Notes under the pieces: generated by a model
Databases searched by the model: none
What the model saw: the letters and a program-made list of their open reading frames with translations, nothing else
What the model was told of the DNA's origin: nothing
DNA from: Modestobacter altitudinis
GTDB taxonomy: Bacteria > Actinomycetota > Actinomycetes > Mycobacteriales > Geodermatophilaceae
Direction of reading: 5' to 3'
DNA length: 37,689 bases
NCBI RefSeq assembly: GCF_005930475.1
Contig: NZ_SJEW01000048.1
Coordinates: 1-37,689 of the forward strand
Program-made: the position numbers and the translations under genes
Shown here: piece by piece, positions 17,300-27,990 of the stretch
Numbering within the stretch: position 1 is the first letter of the stretch
Layout of the letters: each line of letters starts with the position of its first letter

Positions 17300-17884
17300 A
17301 TGAACATCCTGGCCGCAGAGGAGCACAACCCGCTGATCCCGCCGGTCGGCGAGATCATCGTGGGCATCATCGCCTTCGCGATCCTCTACTTCGTGCTGGC
17401 CAAGTTCGTCTTCCCGCAGATGGAGAAGACGTTCGTGGCCCGGCGTGAGGCGATCGAGGGCGGCATCGAGCGTGCCGAGGCCATGCAGGCCGAGGCGAAG
17501 GCGGCGCTCGAGCAGTACCGCGCCCAGCTCGCCGAGGCGCGCACGGAGGCGGCGCAGATCCGCGACGCCGCCCGCGCCGAGGGGCAGCAGATCATCGAGG
17601 AGCTCCGCGCGCAGGCGCAGGAGGAGTCGGCCCGCATCGTCGCCCGCGGCGAGGAGCAGCTCGCTGCTTCCCGCCAGCAGGTGGTCACCGAGCTGCGCGG
17701 TCAGATCGGCACCCTCGCGGTCGACCTGGCCGGCCGGGTGGTCGGCGAGTCCCTGGCCGATGACGCCCGCCGCAGTGGGACCGTGGACCGGTTCCTCGAC
17801 GACCTCGACGGCATGACCGCGGCCAGCAGCAGCAGCGACGGCCGTGGGGGCAGCTCGGTGTACGTCCCGCAGGACGCCCGCTGA
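17300..17884 (+). CDS. atpF: ATP synthase subunit b
   Basis: Peripheral stalk subunit: one N-terminal membrane helix (about residues 18-38, [20 protein letters not shown]) and a long charged coiled coil ([20 protein letters not shown] and on). It is 194 aa from ATG 17300. GTG 17291 is in frame, but the AGGG box sits only 2 bases before it and 11 before the ATG, so the ATG is preferred. The C-terminal 25 residues ([11 protein letters not shown]) look disordered. Its stop overlaps the atpH start (TGATG). It is a separate b subunit, not the mycobacterial b-delta fusion. Confidence 0.93.
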   Translation: MNILAAEEHNPLIPPVGEIIVGIIAFAILYFVLAKFVFPQMEKTFVARREAIEGGIERAEAMQAEAKAALEQYRAQLAEARTEAAQIRDAARAEGQQIIEELRAQAQEESARIVARGEEQLAASRQQVVTELRGQIGTLAVDLAGRVVGESLADDARRSGTVDRFLDDLDGMTAASSSSDGRGGSSVYVPQDAR

Positions 17885-18714
17885 TGCACGCTTCCAGCCG
17901 GGCGGCGATGGAGCAGTCGCGGCAGGCACTGCTGGCGCAGACCGGTGGCGCCCGCAGCCGCGCCCGCGGCGAGGCGCTGCTGACGCTGGCCGACGAGCTG
18001 TTCGCCGTGGCGCACCTGCTCGACGGTCAGCTCTCCCTGCGCCGGGCCCTGTCCGATGCGTCGATGCGGCCCGACGACCGCGCCGGACTGACCCAGCGCC
18101 TGTTCGGCGGCAAGGTCGGCGACGCCACGCTCGACGTCCTGCAGACCGTGGCCCGGCAGCGTTGGTCGCGCCCGCTGGACCTGGTCGAGGCGACCGAGAC
18201 GCTGGCCACCGAGGCGGCGCTCGACGCCGCCGACGCACGAGGTGAGCTGGCCGACGTCGAGGACGAGCTGTTCCGGTTCAGCCGGATCGTGGCCGGCGAC
18301 GACGACCTGGCCCGGATCCTCGGCAACCGGTCGGCACCCCGTGAGGGCAAGACCGCGCTGCTGGACCGGCTGCTGTCGGGCAAGGCCAGCCCGGTCACCG
18401 AGCGGCTCGTGCGGAACGCACTGACCAGTTCGCACGTCCACAGTGCGGAGAACGAGATCGAGCGGTTGTCCACCGCGGCGGCCCGACGGCGCGGCCAGTC
18501 GGTCGCGCACGTGGTCAGCGCGGTGCCGCTGTCGAGCAGCCAGGAGCAGCGGCTGGTCGGCGTGCTCGAGCGCATCTACGGGAGGACCATGGGCCTGCAG
18601 GTCCAGGTCGACCCCGAGGTGCTCGGGGGTCTCGTCATCCGGGTCGACGACGAGGTCATCGACGGCTCCATCGCCCACCGACTCGAGGCCGCCGGCCGGC
18701 GGCTGGCCGGCTGA
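17884..18714 (+). CDS. atpH: ATP synthase subunit delta
   Basis: Delta (OSCP) subunit that joins the peripheral stalk to the top of F1. It is 276 aa, longer than the approximately 177 aa of E. coli but normal for non-mycobacterial actinobacteria such as Streptomyces. The C-terminal part carries the recognisable OSCP segment [20 protein letters not shown] and [20 protein letters not shown]. The N-terminal additional stretch is helical and Ala/Arg-rich. ATG 17884 shares its A with the atpF stop, a sign of translational coupling. Confidence 0.94.
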   Translation: MHASSRAAMEQSRQALLAQTGGARSRARGEALLTLADELFAVAHLLDGQLSLRRALSDASMRPDDRAGLTQRLFGGKVGDATLDVLQTVARQRWSRPLDLVEATETLATEAALDAADARGELADVEDELFRFSRIVAGDDDLARILGNRSAPREGKTALLDRLLSGKASPVTERLVRNALTSSHVHSAENEIERLSTAAARRRGQSVAHVVSAVPLSSSQEQRLVGVLERIYGRTMGLQVQVDPEVLGGLVIRVDDEVIDGSIAHRLEAAGRRLAG

Positions 18715-18775
18715 CCCCGGCCGCACCGACCGACCGACTCACCACAGCCACACCAGCAGAAGAGGACGCGAAGCC

Positions 18776-20413
<1,638 letters not shown>

Positions 20414-20415
20414 CC

Positions 20416-21387
20416 ATGGCCGGTTCCCTCCGCGCGTTGCGGCGCCGGATCCGCTCCACCCAGTCGACGAAGAAGATCTTCTCGGCCCAGGAGCTGATCG
20501 CCGGTGCCCGCATCGTCCGCGCCCAGAACCGGGTGGAGGCCTCGAAGCCCTACGCCAGGGAGATCACCCGGGTGCTGTCCGCGCTCGCCGGCTCGGCGAG
20601 CCTGGACCACCCGCTGCTCACCGAGCGGACCGATGCCCGCCGGGTGGCGGTCCTGGTGATCACCTCTGACCGCGGGTTCGCGGGCTCCTACAACGTCAAC
20701 GTCCTGCGCCGCACCGAGGAGCTCCTCGGGCTGCTGCGCAACGAGGGCAAGGAGCCGGTGCTCTACGTCGTCGGCCGCAAGGGGGAGACCTACTACCGGT
20801 TCCGCGACCGCGAGTTCGCGGAGTCCTGGACCGGCTTCTCCGAGCAGCCGAACTACTCCGATGCACAGGAGGTCGGCCGCGCGCTCATCGACGCCTTCAC
20901 CGCCGGTGAGGACGACGACGAGGGCGGCGCGGGTGCCGACGGCATCCTCGGCGTGGACGAGCTGCACATCGTGTTCACCGAGTTCCGCTCGTTGCTCTCG
21001 CAGGTCCCCGTGGCCAACCGGATGGCTCCGTTGGTCGTCGAGGAGGTCGAGGAGTTCAGCGACGAGCAGCGCGCGGCCCAGGACGGGTCGGGGCGCAGCA
21101 GCGAGGTCCCGACCTCCTACGAGTTCGAGCCGTCGGCCGAGGCGCTGCTGGACGCGCTGCTGCCGAAGTACGTCACCACCCGCATCTACGCGGCGATGCT
21201 CGAGGCAGCCGCCTCGGAGTCGGCCTCGCGGCGGCGGGCGATGAAGTCGGCGTCGGACAACGCCGAGGAGCTGGCGAAGAACCTCGCACGGCAGGCCAAC
21301 CAGGCCCGGCAGGCGGAGATCACCCAGGAGATCAGCGAGATCGTCGGCGGCGCCGACGCGCTGGTGTCCGCAGGCAGCGACGACTGA
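20416..21387 (+). CDS. atpG: ATP synthase subunit gamma
   Basis: Central rotor shaft of F1, 323 aa. The N-terminal helix begins [20 protein letters not shown], the core has [16 protein letters not shown], and the C-terminal helix carries [17 protein letters not shown]. Two insertions compared with E. coli are visible: an acidic loop at residues about 163-178 ([14 protein letters not shown]) and a second polar insert near residue 220 ([10 protein letters not shown]). The first sits where mycobacterial gamma has its extra loop (about residues 165-178), which has been tied to low ATP hydrolysis. A long gap with a hairpin separates it from atpD. Confidence 0.95.
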   Translation: MAGSLRALRRRIRSTQSTKKIFSAQELIAGARIVRAQNRVEASKPYAREITRVLSALAGSASLDHPLLTERTDARRVAVLVITSDRGFAGSYNVNVLRRTEELLGLLRNEGKEPVLYVVGRKGETYYRFRDREFAESWTGFSEQPNYSDAQEVGRALIDAFTAGEDDDEGGAGADGILGVDELHIVFTEFRSLLSQVPVANRMAPLVVEEVEEFSDEQRAAQDGSGRSSEVPTSYEFEPSAEALLDALLPKYVTTRIYAAMLEAAASESASRRRAMKSASDNAEELAKNLARQANQARQAEITQEISEIVGGADALVSAGSDD

Positions 21388-21413
21388 GACGCGGCACGCA
21401 CCACTGAGCACGG

Positions 21414-21446
21414 CCCCGCTCGCGGCAGCAACGACCGCGGGCGGGG
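21414..21446 (+). other. Intercistronic hairpin between atpG and atpD
   Basis: A 12-bp stem (21414-21425 with 21435-21446, one G-T wobble) encloses a 9-base loop in the 108-base gap. There is no T-run. It may mark an mRNA processing or protection site inside the operon. Confidence 0.45.
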
Positions 21447-21453
21447 ACACTGA

Positions 21454-22941
<1,488 letters not shown>

Positions 22942-22957
22942 CGAAGCACCCCTTCGT

Positions 22958-22996
22958 CCGGCCGGGCACCCCTCACGGGGTGCCCGGCCGGTTTCG
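22958..22996 (+). terminator. Strong intrinsic terminator after atpD
   Basis: A perfect 15-bp stem pairs 22958-22972 with 22977-22991 around a 4-base TCAC loop and is followed by TTTCGT. It starts 16 bases after the atpD stop. This is the clearest terminator in the window, and it lies inside what is normally one operon. Confidence 0.85.
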
Positions 22997-23178
22997 TCTC
23001 CGGACCCGGGGCGGGCCGGTCGACGGCTCTGGAGCGTGGGGGCTCGGGCACGGGCCGTCCTGAACCGCCATCCCTTCGGGTGGTGGTGAGCCGCGGGGTG
23101 TCCACACCGGCCGCGGAGCGACCGATCATGCTCGTAGTGCGTCCGAGCAGCGGACGCCCCGTCCAGGAGCAAGGGCGC

Positions 23179-23418
23179 GTGCACAGAACAAGGACCTCCC
23201 TGCCCCCCGCCACTCGCGAGCCCGCGGCGGGGCCCTGCAGCGAGGCCGAGGACCCACCGCGCCCGGACGCCGCACTCGAGTGGAGCTGGCCGCCCTACGC
23301 GCCGGTCGAGGCCGACGACGAGCCGTTCGACACCCAGGAGTGGGCGCCGTCCTCGGTGGTCTCGCACCCACGGCTCCGGGTGGGGCGCTGGACGTTGCTG
23401 TACCGCCGCTCCGCCTGA
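23179..23418 (+). CDS. Small orphan protein between atpD and atpC
   Basis: A 79-aa frame from GTG 23179 (AGGAG 9 bases upstream), or 96 aa from ATG 23128. I do not recognise a family. The part from about residue 7 on has the strong G/C third positions of real genes here. The C-terminal half is rich in Trp, Pro and acid residues (LEWSWPPYAPVEADDEPFD, then TQEWAPSSVVSHPRLRVGRW and TLLYRRSA). No signal peptide or membrane helix is seen. The first codons (AGA, ACA, AGG) are unlike their neighbours, so the true start is uncertain. It lies between the atpD terminator and the atpC promoter, and from position alone could be an accessory or regulator of the ATP synthase. It might also be an unrelated insertion. 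Confidence 0.5.
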   Translation: MHRTRTSLPPATREPAAGPCSEAEDPPRPDAALEWSWPPYAPVEADDEPFDTQEWAPSSVVSHPRLRVGRWTLLYRRSA

Positions 23419-23453
23419 CGGAGCACCCCGCTGCCGCACGGCACGGCCGGGCT

Positions 23454-23477
23454 GCGGGGCGGCGTGTCCCGCCCCGC
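23454..23477 (+). other. Hairpin next to the atpC promoter
   Basis: GCGGGGCGG (23454-23462) and CCGCCCCGC (23469-23477) form a perfect 9-bp stem with a 6-base loop, 36 bases after the small orphan gene. It ends 3 bases before the TAGAGT box of atpC. It may be a terminator lacking a T-run or an operator-like inverted repeat. Confidence 0.45.
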
Positions 23478-23480
23478 CGC

Positions 23481-23486
23481 TAGAGT
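23481..23486 (+). promoter_or_regulatory. Candidate -10 element for atpC
   Basis: TAGAGT fits TANNNT and would start transcription near 23493, with a leader of about 80 bases before GTG 23573. No clear -35 box is seen because the hairpin occupies that region. It makes separate transcription of atpC plausible. Confidence 0.4.
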
Positions 23487-23572
23487 GGGCACTGATCCGT
23501 CGCCGAGTCCGTCCGGGCCGGCGACCCCGCACTGCCGGCCTGACCGCCGGCCGGTGGAACCCGAGGAGTGTC

Positions 23573-23962
23573 GTGGCGACCCTGCAGGTCGAGCTCGTGG
23601 CCGTGGAGAAGATGATCTGGTCCGGAGAGGCCAGCATGGTCATCGCCCGCACGACCGAGGGCGAGCTCGGTGTGCTGCCCGGTCACGCCCCGCTGCTCGG
23701 GGAGCTCGCGCCCGGCGGTGTCGTGCGGATCCGCCCCGAGTCCGGCGAGGACCTCGTCGTCGCGGCGCACGGCGGCTTCCTCTCCGTCACCGAGCGGGGC
23801 GTCTCGATCCTCGCCGAGACCGCGGAGATCTCCACCGACATCGACGTGGAGCGCGCTCGCGAGGCGCTGCGCCGTGCCGAGCAGGACGGCGACGACCCCG
23901 ACGCCGTCGCCGCCGCCCGCCGCGCGCAGTCCCGGCTCCGCGCCGCCGGCCAGGACGCCTGA
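23573..23962 (+). CDS. atpC: ATP synthase subunit epsilon
   Basis: Small F1 subunit that joins gamma to the c-ring and can brake ATP hydrolysis. It is 129 aa. The N-terminal beta-sandwich carries GELGVLPGHAPLLGEL, GGVVRI and AHGGFLSVTERGVSILAE. A C-terminal helical hairpin (AREALRRAEQDGDDPDAVAAARR) is present, though short. GTG 23573 has GAGGAG 4 bases upstream. The gene is separated from atpD by about 630 bases, with a terminator, an orphan frame and its own promoter-like box. It sits 36 bases before the DUF2550 gene, as in other actinobacteria. Confidence 0.94.
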   Translation: MATLQVELVAVEKMIWSGEASMVIARTTEGELGVLPGHAPLLGELAPGGVVRIRPESGEDLVVAAHGGFLSVTERGVSILAETAEISTDIDVERAREALRRAEQDGDDPDAVAAARRAQSRLRAAGQDA

Positions 23963-23998
23963 GCCCCGCACCTCGCTCCCGCCGACAGCAACCTCCCG

Positions 23999-24403
23999 GT
24001 GACCACCGCTCTCCTGGTCCTCGTCGGGTTGTTGCTCGTCGCCCTGGTGGCCGCGTTCCTGCTGCGCCGGCGGTTCCTGCTCTCCGGTCTGGGCGCGGTC
24101 ACCATGTGGTTGCGGCCCCCGGGGGCAGCGCGGTGGGCCGTCGGCGTCGCCTGGTACTCCGGTGAGACCCTGCTCTGGTACCGGGCGCTGTCGCTGTCGG
24201 TCCGGCCGAACCGGCGGCTGTGCCGCTCGCAGTTCCAGATCGACGCCCGCCGCCGCCCCACGGGTGAGGACCTCTCCCTGCCCGCCGACAGCGTGATCCT
24301 CACCTGCCGCACCGGCGCCGGCCCGCAGGAGCTGGCGATGGACTCCTCGACCGTGACCGGCTTCCTCTCCTGGATCGAGTCGGCCCCGCCCGTCGACCGT
24401 TGA
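23999..24403 (+). CDS. DUF2550 membrane-anchored protein
   Basis: A 134-aa protein with one N-terminal membrane helix (about residues 5-22) and a basic segment LRRRFL, followed by a conserved soluble domain: WAVGVAWYSGETLLWYR, SLSVRPNRRLCRSQF, SVILTCRTG, and TVTGFLSWIESAPP. These match the actinobacterial DUF2550 family, usually found right after atpC. Its function is unknown. GTG 23999 has no strong ribosome binding site; coupling to atpC is likely. It converges on the cobalamin adenosyltransferase gene across a hairpin. Confidence 0.85.
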   Translation: MTTALLVLVGLLLVALVAAFLLRRRFLLSGLGAVTMWLRPPGAARWAVGVAWYSGETLLWYRALSLSVRPNRRLCRSQFQIDARRRPTGEDLSLPADSVILTCRTGAGPQELAMDSSTVTGFLSWIESAPPVDR

Positions 24404-24407
24404 AGGA

Positions 24408-24456
24408 CCCTGTCCTCCTCATCCCTCGCACGCTCGGGACGAGCCTCTGGACAGGG
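24408..24456. terminator. Bidirectional hairpin between convergent genes
   Basis: CCCTGTCC (24408-24415) pairs with GGACAGGG (24449-24456), and inside it CTCATCCC (24418-24425) pairs with GGGACGAG (24436-24443) except for one A-C mismatch. That mismatch becomes a G-U wobble on the minus-strand transcript. It fills the 75-base gap between the convergent DUF2550 and cobalamin adenosyltransferase genes. No T-run is present on either side. Confidence 0.6.
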
Positions 24457-24478
24457 CCGTTCCAGGTGTCGGTCGAGA

Positions 24479-25087
24479 TCAGGCCTTGCGGTTCGCGGTG
24501 CGTTGGGCGTGGGCGCCGCTGTGGGCGCCGGGCTCCCAGAGCACGTCACCGTCGGGGTTGGCGGCCCGGGCCAGGATGAAGAGCAGGTCCGACAGCCGGT
24601 TGAGGTAGCGCGCCGTCTCCGGGTTGGTGCGCTCGCCGTCGGCCTCCAGCAGGCTCCACACGCTGCGCTCGGCCCGCCGGGCCACGGTGCGCGCGGTGTG
24701 CAGCAGCGCAGCGAGCGGGGTCCCGCCGGGCAGCACGAACGAGGTGAGCGCGGGCAGCGCGGCGTTCTGCTCGTCGCAGGCGGCCTCGAGGCGCTCGGTG
24801 TAGGCGGCGGTCACCCGCAGCGGCGGGTGCTCCGGCGCCTCCTGCACGGGCGTGGAGAGGTCGGCGCCGACGTCGAACAGGTCGTTCTGCACACTGCGCA
24901 GCAGTTCGGTGACCGCTGCGGACGGAGCGCCCAGTGCGATCGCCACCCCGAGCGCGCTGTTGGCCTCGTCGACGTCGGCGTAGGCCACCAGCCGGGGATC
25001 GGTCTTGGCCACCCGGGACATGTCGCCGAGGTGGGTCTGCCCGGCGTCACCGGTGCGGGTGTAGATGCGGGTGAGCCGGACCGTCAT
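24479..25087 (-). CDS. Cob(I)yrinic acid a,c-diamide adenosyltransferase, PduO type
   Basis: ATP:corrinoid adenosyltransferase that attaches adenosyl to cob(I)alamin to make coenzyme B12. It is 202 aa, the normal PduO-type length. The ATP-binding N-terminus is IYTRTGDAGQTHLGD, followed by RVAKTDPRLVAYADVDEANS. The C-terminal signature TARYLNRLSDLLFILARAAN is present. ATG 25087 is chosen because a TANNNT box ends 6 bases upstream. It is divergent from murA with only 90 bases between the two starts. The open frame continues upstream but that part is the complement of murA. No other B12 gene is in the window. Confidence 0.92.
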   Translation of the reverse strand: MTVRLTRIYTRTGDAGQTHLGDMSRVAKTDPRLVAYADVDEANSALGVAIALGAPSAAVTELLRSVQNDLFDVGADLSTPVQEAPEHPPLRVTAAYTERLEAACDEQNAALPALTSFVLPGGTPLAALLHTARTVARRAERSVWSLLEADGERTNPETARYLNRLSDLLFILARAANPDGDVLWEPGAHSGAHAQRTANRKA

Positions 25088-25093
25088 GGGCCG

Positions 25094-25099
25094 AGCGTA
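25094..25099 (-). promoter_or_regulatory. -10 element of the cobalamin adenosyltransferase gene
   Basis: TACGCT on the minus strand ends 6 bases before ATG 25087, the leaderless layout seen elsewhere in this window. No cobalamin riboswitch is possible in the 90-base gap, and none is seen. Confidence 0.5.
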
Positions 25100-25165
25100 G
25101 GAGAAGGACCCCGCTTCCCCCAACCGCTCGCCGCCTCGCAGTCGGGTCCTCCAGCCGGGCCGCCG

Positions 25166-25171
25166 TAGGGT
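25166..25171 (+). promoter_or_regulatory. -10 element of murA
   Basis: TAGGGT ends 6 bases before GTG 25178, predicting a leaderless murA mRNA. It faces the minus-strand box at 25094-25099 across 66 bases, so the two promoters are divergent and may influence each other. Confidence 0.55.
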
Positions 25172-25177
25172 GGCTGC

Positions 25178-26473
25178 GTGGATTGCTTCGAGGTGACCGG
25201 TGGAACGCCGCTGCGCGGCCGGGTCCGGGTCACCGGCGCGAAGAACAGTGCGTTGAAGCTCATGGCGGCCGCACTGCTGGCCCCCGGGCGGACGACGCTC
25301 GAGGAGGTGCCCGACATCCTCGACGTCTCCATCATGAGCGAGGTGCTGCGCCGGCTCGGGTGCGGCGTCAGCTTCGAGCGCTACGCGCCGACCGCGGGCG
25401 GCAGCCCGAGCGGTGGCGGCCGGGTGCTCATCGACGTGCCCGAGGAGCCGTCGTCGGAGACCGACTACGACCTGGTCCGCCGGATGCGCGCCTCGATCAG
25501 CGTGCTCGGTCCCCTGGTCGCCCGGCTCGGGACGGCGAAGGTGGCGCTGCCCGGCGGTGACGCGATCGGCTCCCGTGGTCTGGACATGCACATCGCCGGT
25601 CTCGAGCGGCTGGGCGCAACGGTCGTCAACGAGCACGGCTTCCTGATCGCCACCGCGCCCAAGCTCGTCGGGACGTCCATCTGGCTGGACTTCCCCTCGG
25701 TCGGGGCGACCGAGAACCTGGTCATGGCCGCCGCGCTGGCCCAGGGGACGACGATCGTGGACAACGCCGCCCGCGAGCCGGAGATCGTCGACCTGTGCCG
25801 GATGCTGGTCGCCATGGGTGCCCTGATCGAGGGCGCCGGCACCTCGACGATCACGGTCGAGGGCGTGCAGGACCTGCGCCCGGTGGAGTACACGACCGTG
25901 CCGGACCGCATCGTGGCCGGCACCTGGGCCATCGGCGCGGTGATGACCCGCGGGGACCTGGTGATCGAGCGCGGCGTCGCCGAGCACCTCACCGTGCCGC
26001 TGGAGAAGCTGGTCAGCGCCGGCGCGACGGTCGAGCCGCAGGCCGACGGCGTGCGGGTGACCATGACCGACCGGCCCCGAGGGGTCGACGTCGTCACCCT
26101 GCCGTTCCCCGGCTTCCCGACCGACCTCCAGCCGATGGCCGTGGCGCTGGCCGCGGTCTCCACCGGCACCGCGCTCATCACCGAGAACGTGTTCGAGGGC
26201 CGGTTCATGTTCGTCAACGAGCTGGTCCGGCTCGGTGCCGACGTGCGCATCGACGGCCACCACGCGGTCGTCCGGGGGCGGGAGCGGCTCTCCAGCGCAC
26301 CGGTGCTCGCGACCGACATCCGGGCCGGGGCCGGGCTGGTGCTGGCCGGGTTGCTCACCGACGGGGTCACCGAGGTGCAGGACGTGCGGCACGTGGACCG
26401 CGGCTACCCGGACTTCATCGAGCAGCTGCGCGGCGTCGGCGTGCAGATCGAGCGGACCGAACGACCCGACTGA
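25178..26473 (+). CDS. murA: UDP-N-acetylglucosamine 1-carboxyvinyltransferase (Asp-type MurA)
   Basis: First committed enzyme of peptidoglycan synthesis; it transfers enolpyruvate from PEP to UDP-GlcNAc in the cytoplasm. It is 431 aa with the two-domain EPSP-synthase fold: [17 protein letters not shown] near the N-terminus (K22/N23 of the PEP site) and [16 protein letters not shown] toward the C-terminus. The active-site loop reads [13 protein letters not shown], so residue 128 is Asp where E. coli has Cys115. Cys-to-Asp MurA enzymes are active and naturally resistant to fosfomycin (established for Mycobacterium tuberculosis). An extra loop at residues 71-82 ([12 protein letters not shown]) is not in E. 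coli. GTG 25178 fits the leaderless promoter box. Confidence 0.95.
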   Translation: MDCFEVTGGTPLRGRVRVTGAKNSALKLMAAALLAPGRTTLEEVPDILDVSIMSEVLRRLGCGVSFERYAPTAGGSPSGGGRVLIDVPEEPSSETDYDLVRRMRASISVLGPLVARLGTAKVALPGGDAIGSRGLDMHIAGLERLGATVVNEHGFLIATAPKLVGTSIWLDFPSVGATENLVMAAALAQGTTIVDNAAREPEIVDLCRMLVAMGALIEGAGTSTITVEGVQDLRPVEYTTVPDRIVAGTWAIGAVMTRGDLVIERGVAEHLTVPLEKLVSAGATVEPQADGVRVTMTDRPRGVDVVTLPFPGFPTDLQPMAVALAAVSTGTALITENVFEGRFMFVNELVRLGADVRIDGHHAVVRGRERLSSAPVLATDIRAGAGLVLAGLLTDGVTEVQDVRHVDRGYPDFIEQLRGVGVQIERTERPD

Positions 26474-26492
26474 GCCGGGCAGCCGGCCCGGC
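26474..26492. terminator. Hairpin between convergent murA and DUF2007-like gene
   Basis: GCCGGGC (26474-26480) and GCCCGGC (26486-26492) form a perfect 7-bp stem with a 5-base loop. It begins right after the murA stop and ends 2 bases from the stop of the minus-strand gene. It could serve both directions. Confidence 0.55.
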
Positions 26493-26494
26493 CG

Positions 26495-26809
26495 TCACTT
26501 CCCGCCGAAGGAGAGCGCCAGCGCCCGGGCCCGGTCCAGGTCCTCGGGGAAGACCAGCACGTCAGCGCGGTGGGCGGCCGGCTCGCGGATGGTCGACCGG
26601 ATGCCGGCATCGGAGAGCACAGCCCGCAGCGCCAGGGCCGACTCCTTGCGGGTCAGCGTGGCCACCGGGGTGAGCAGCTCCTCGCGCTGCCGCGGCGCCG
26701 AGGAGCCCGAGGCGAACGCCCAGCGCAAGAACACCCCGATCAGGGCGATGGCCAGCAGCGCGATGGCGGGCCCCACGAGGAAGTGCAGGCTCCCGGCGTT
26801 GATCGGCAC
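26495..26809 (-). CDS. Membrane-anchored DUF2007-like protein
   Basis: A 104-aa protein. One N-terminal membrane helix (about residues 8-28, FLVGPAIALLAIALIGVFLRW) is followed by a linker and a small alpha/beta domain: TPVATLTRKESALALRAVLSDAGI, then ADVLVFPEDLDRARALAL. This pattern of an ACT-like fold with a DxxxA..L tail resembles DUF2007 (putative signal-transducing) proteins. The assignment is by pattern and not certain. GTG 26809 has AGGAGG about 6 bases upstream, which decides the start over the longer frame. A strong hairpin separates it from the upstream oxidoreductase gene. Confidence 0.75.
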   Translation of the reverse strand: MPINAGSLHFLVGPAIALLAIALIGVFLRWAFASGSSAPRQREELLTPVATLTRKESALALRAVLSDAGIRSTIREPAAHRADVLVFPEDLDRARALALSFGGK

Positions 26810-26866
26810 AGCACACCTCCTCGCGCTCGCAGGGTCGTGCAGCCGAGTGTGCCACCGTCGCTCGAC

Positions 26867-26904
26867 GGAGTCCCAGCGCATCGTCTCCCGAGCGCTGGGA
26901 CTCC
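26867..26904 (-). terminator. Perfect 13-bp hairpin after the oxidoreductase gene
   Basis: 26867-26879 (GGAGTCCCAGCGC) pairs without mismatch with 26892-26904 around a 12-base loop. On the minus strand it begins one base after the stop codon at 26906-26908. It lacks a T-run, which is usual for GC-rich actinobacteria. Confidence 0.7.
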
Positions 26905-26905
26905 A

Positions 26906-27931
26906 CTACAGCTCGACGACGACGCCCTCGGTGGCGCTGCGGCGGGCGGCGTCCAGGACGGTCAGCGAGGCGACCGCGTCCCTGCCCTCGACCGGGAGCG
27001 GACCCTCGCCGCGCACCGCGGTGGCGAACGTCGGGTAGAACGCCGACCACGCGCCGGGCACGGTCGGCTCGGTGCTGCTCTCGTCGCCGCGCTGGACCCG
27101 GCCCCACCGCTCGGGTGGCTCGGCACCCCAGCCGGCGCCCAGGGTGGCCGGCGTCTGACCGGCGATCAGCGCGGCCTCCTGCCCGTCCATCGGCCCGCCG
27201 ACGACGTAGCTGCCGGTGGTGCCGGTGACCCGGAACCGGTCGCCCGGCGCGCCCTCGCTCCAGCTGCCGTAGAGGTGCGAGGTCGCACCGGAGGCGTGGG
27301 TCAGCGCGACGAAGACGTCGTCGTCCAGGCCGCTCTCCCGGACCCGCCACTGCGCGTAGACCCGCGCGACCGGACCGAGCAGCACGAGCGCCTGGTCGAC
27401 GAGGTGGGCGCCGAAGTCCAGCAGGGTGCCACCGCCCGAGGCGCCGGGACCGGGGTCGGGGGTGAACCGCTCGAACCGCGACTCCAGGCGGGTGACGGTG
27501 CCGAGCTCGCCGCGGTCGACGAGCGCGCGGACGGTCAGGAAGTCGGAGTCCCAGCGGCGGTTCTGGTAGGGCGACAGGGCCAGGCCGAGGCGCTCGGCCC
27601 GCTCGACGCTCGACCGGGCCGAGGCGGCGTCCAGCGCGAACGGCTTGTCGCAGACGACGGCCAGGCCCAGGTCGAGGGCCTGGTCGGTGAGCGGCGTGTG
27701 GGTGCCGGCCGGCGTGGAGATCGACACCGCCTCGGCACCGGCCTCGGCCAGCTCGGCCAGCGAGTCGAAGGCGCGGGCGCCGGGGTGCTCCCGGGCGAGC
27801 AGCTCGCGACGCTCCGCCGACGTGGTCACCACCCCGAGGAACGCACACTCCGGCGCCGCGGCGAGCAGGGGGGCGTGGAACCAGCGGCCACCGAAGCCGT
27901 ACCCCACCAGTCCGAACCGAACGGGTTCCAT
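26906..27931 (-). CDS. Gfo/Idh/MocA family oxidoreductase
   Basis: NAD(P)-dependent dehydrogenase of the glucose-fructose oxidoreductase/inositol dehydrogenase family, 341 aa. The Rossmann start is VRFGLVGYGFGGRWFHAPLL. The family EKP-type motif is seen as CDKPFALDA, in which Asp replaces the usual Glu. AEAVSISTPAGTHTPLTDQALDLG is typical of the nucleotide domain, and the C-terminal domain includes GGTLLDFGAHLVDQAL with the family histidine. Substrate cannot be predicted. ATG 27931 has GGGAG 7 bases upstream; the longer frame adds residues with no homology pattern. It lies 59 bases downstream of the GAF-EAL gene on the same strand and is followed by a strong hairpin. Confidence 0.9.
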   Translation of the reverse strand: MEPVRFGLVGYGFGGRWFHAPLLAAAPECAFLGVVTTSAERRELLAREHPGARAFDSLAELAEAGAEAVSISTPAGTHTPLTDQALDLGLAVVCDKPFALDAASARSSVERAERLGLALSPYQNRRWDSDFLTVRALVDRGELGTVTRLESRFERFTPDPGPGASGGGTLLDFGAHLVDQALVLLGPVARVYAQWRVRESGLDDDVFVALTHASGATSHLYGSWSEGAPGDRFRVTGTTGSYVVGGPMDGQEAALIAGQTPATLGAGWGAEPPERWGRVQRGDESSTEPTVPGAWSAFYPTFATAVRGEGPLPVEGRDAVASLTVLDAARRSATEGVVVEL

Positions 27932-27990
27932 GCCGTTGCTCCCTGCCTCGACGACGCCGTGCCACCGATCATGTCGGTCCGCCCGACGGG

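Noticed and set aside
25088-25177. Cobalamin riboswitch upstream of the adenosyltransferase gene
   Set aside because: The gap is only 90 bases, shorter than a cobalamin riboswitch, and the promoter box predicts no leader.
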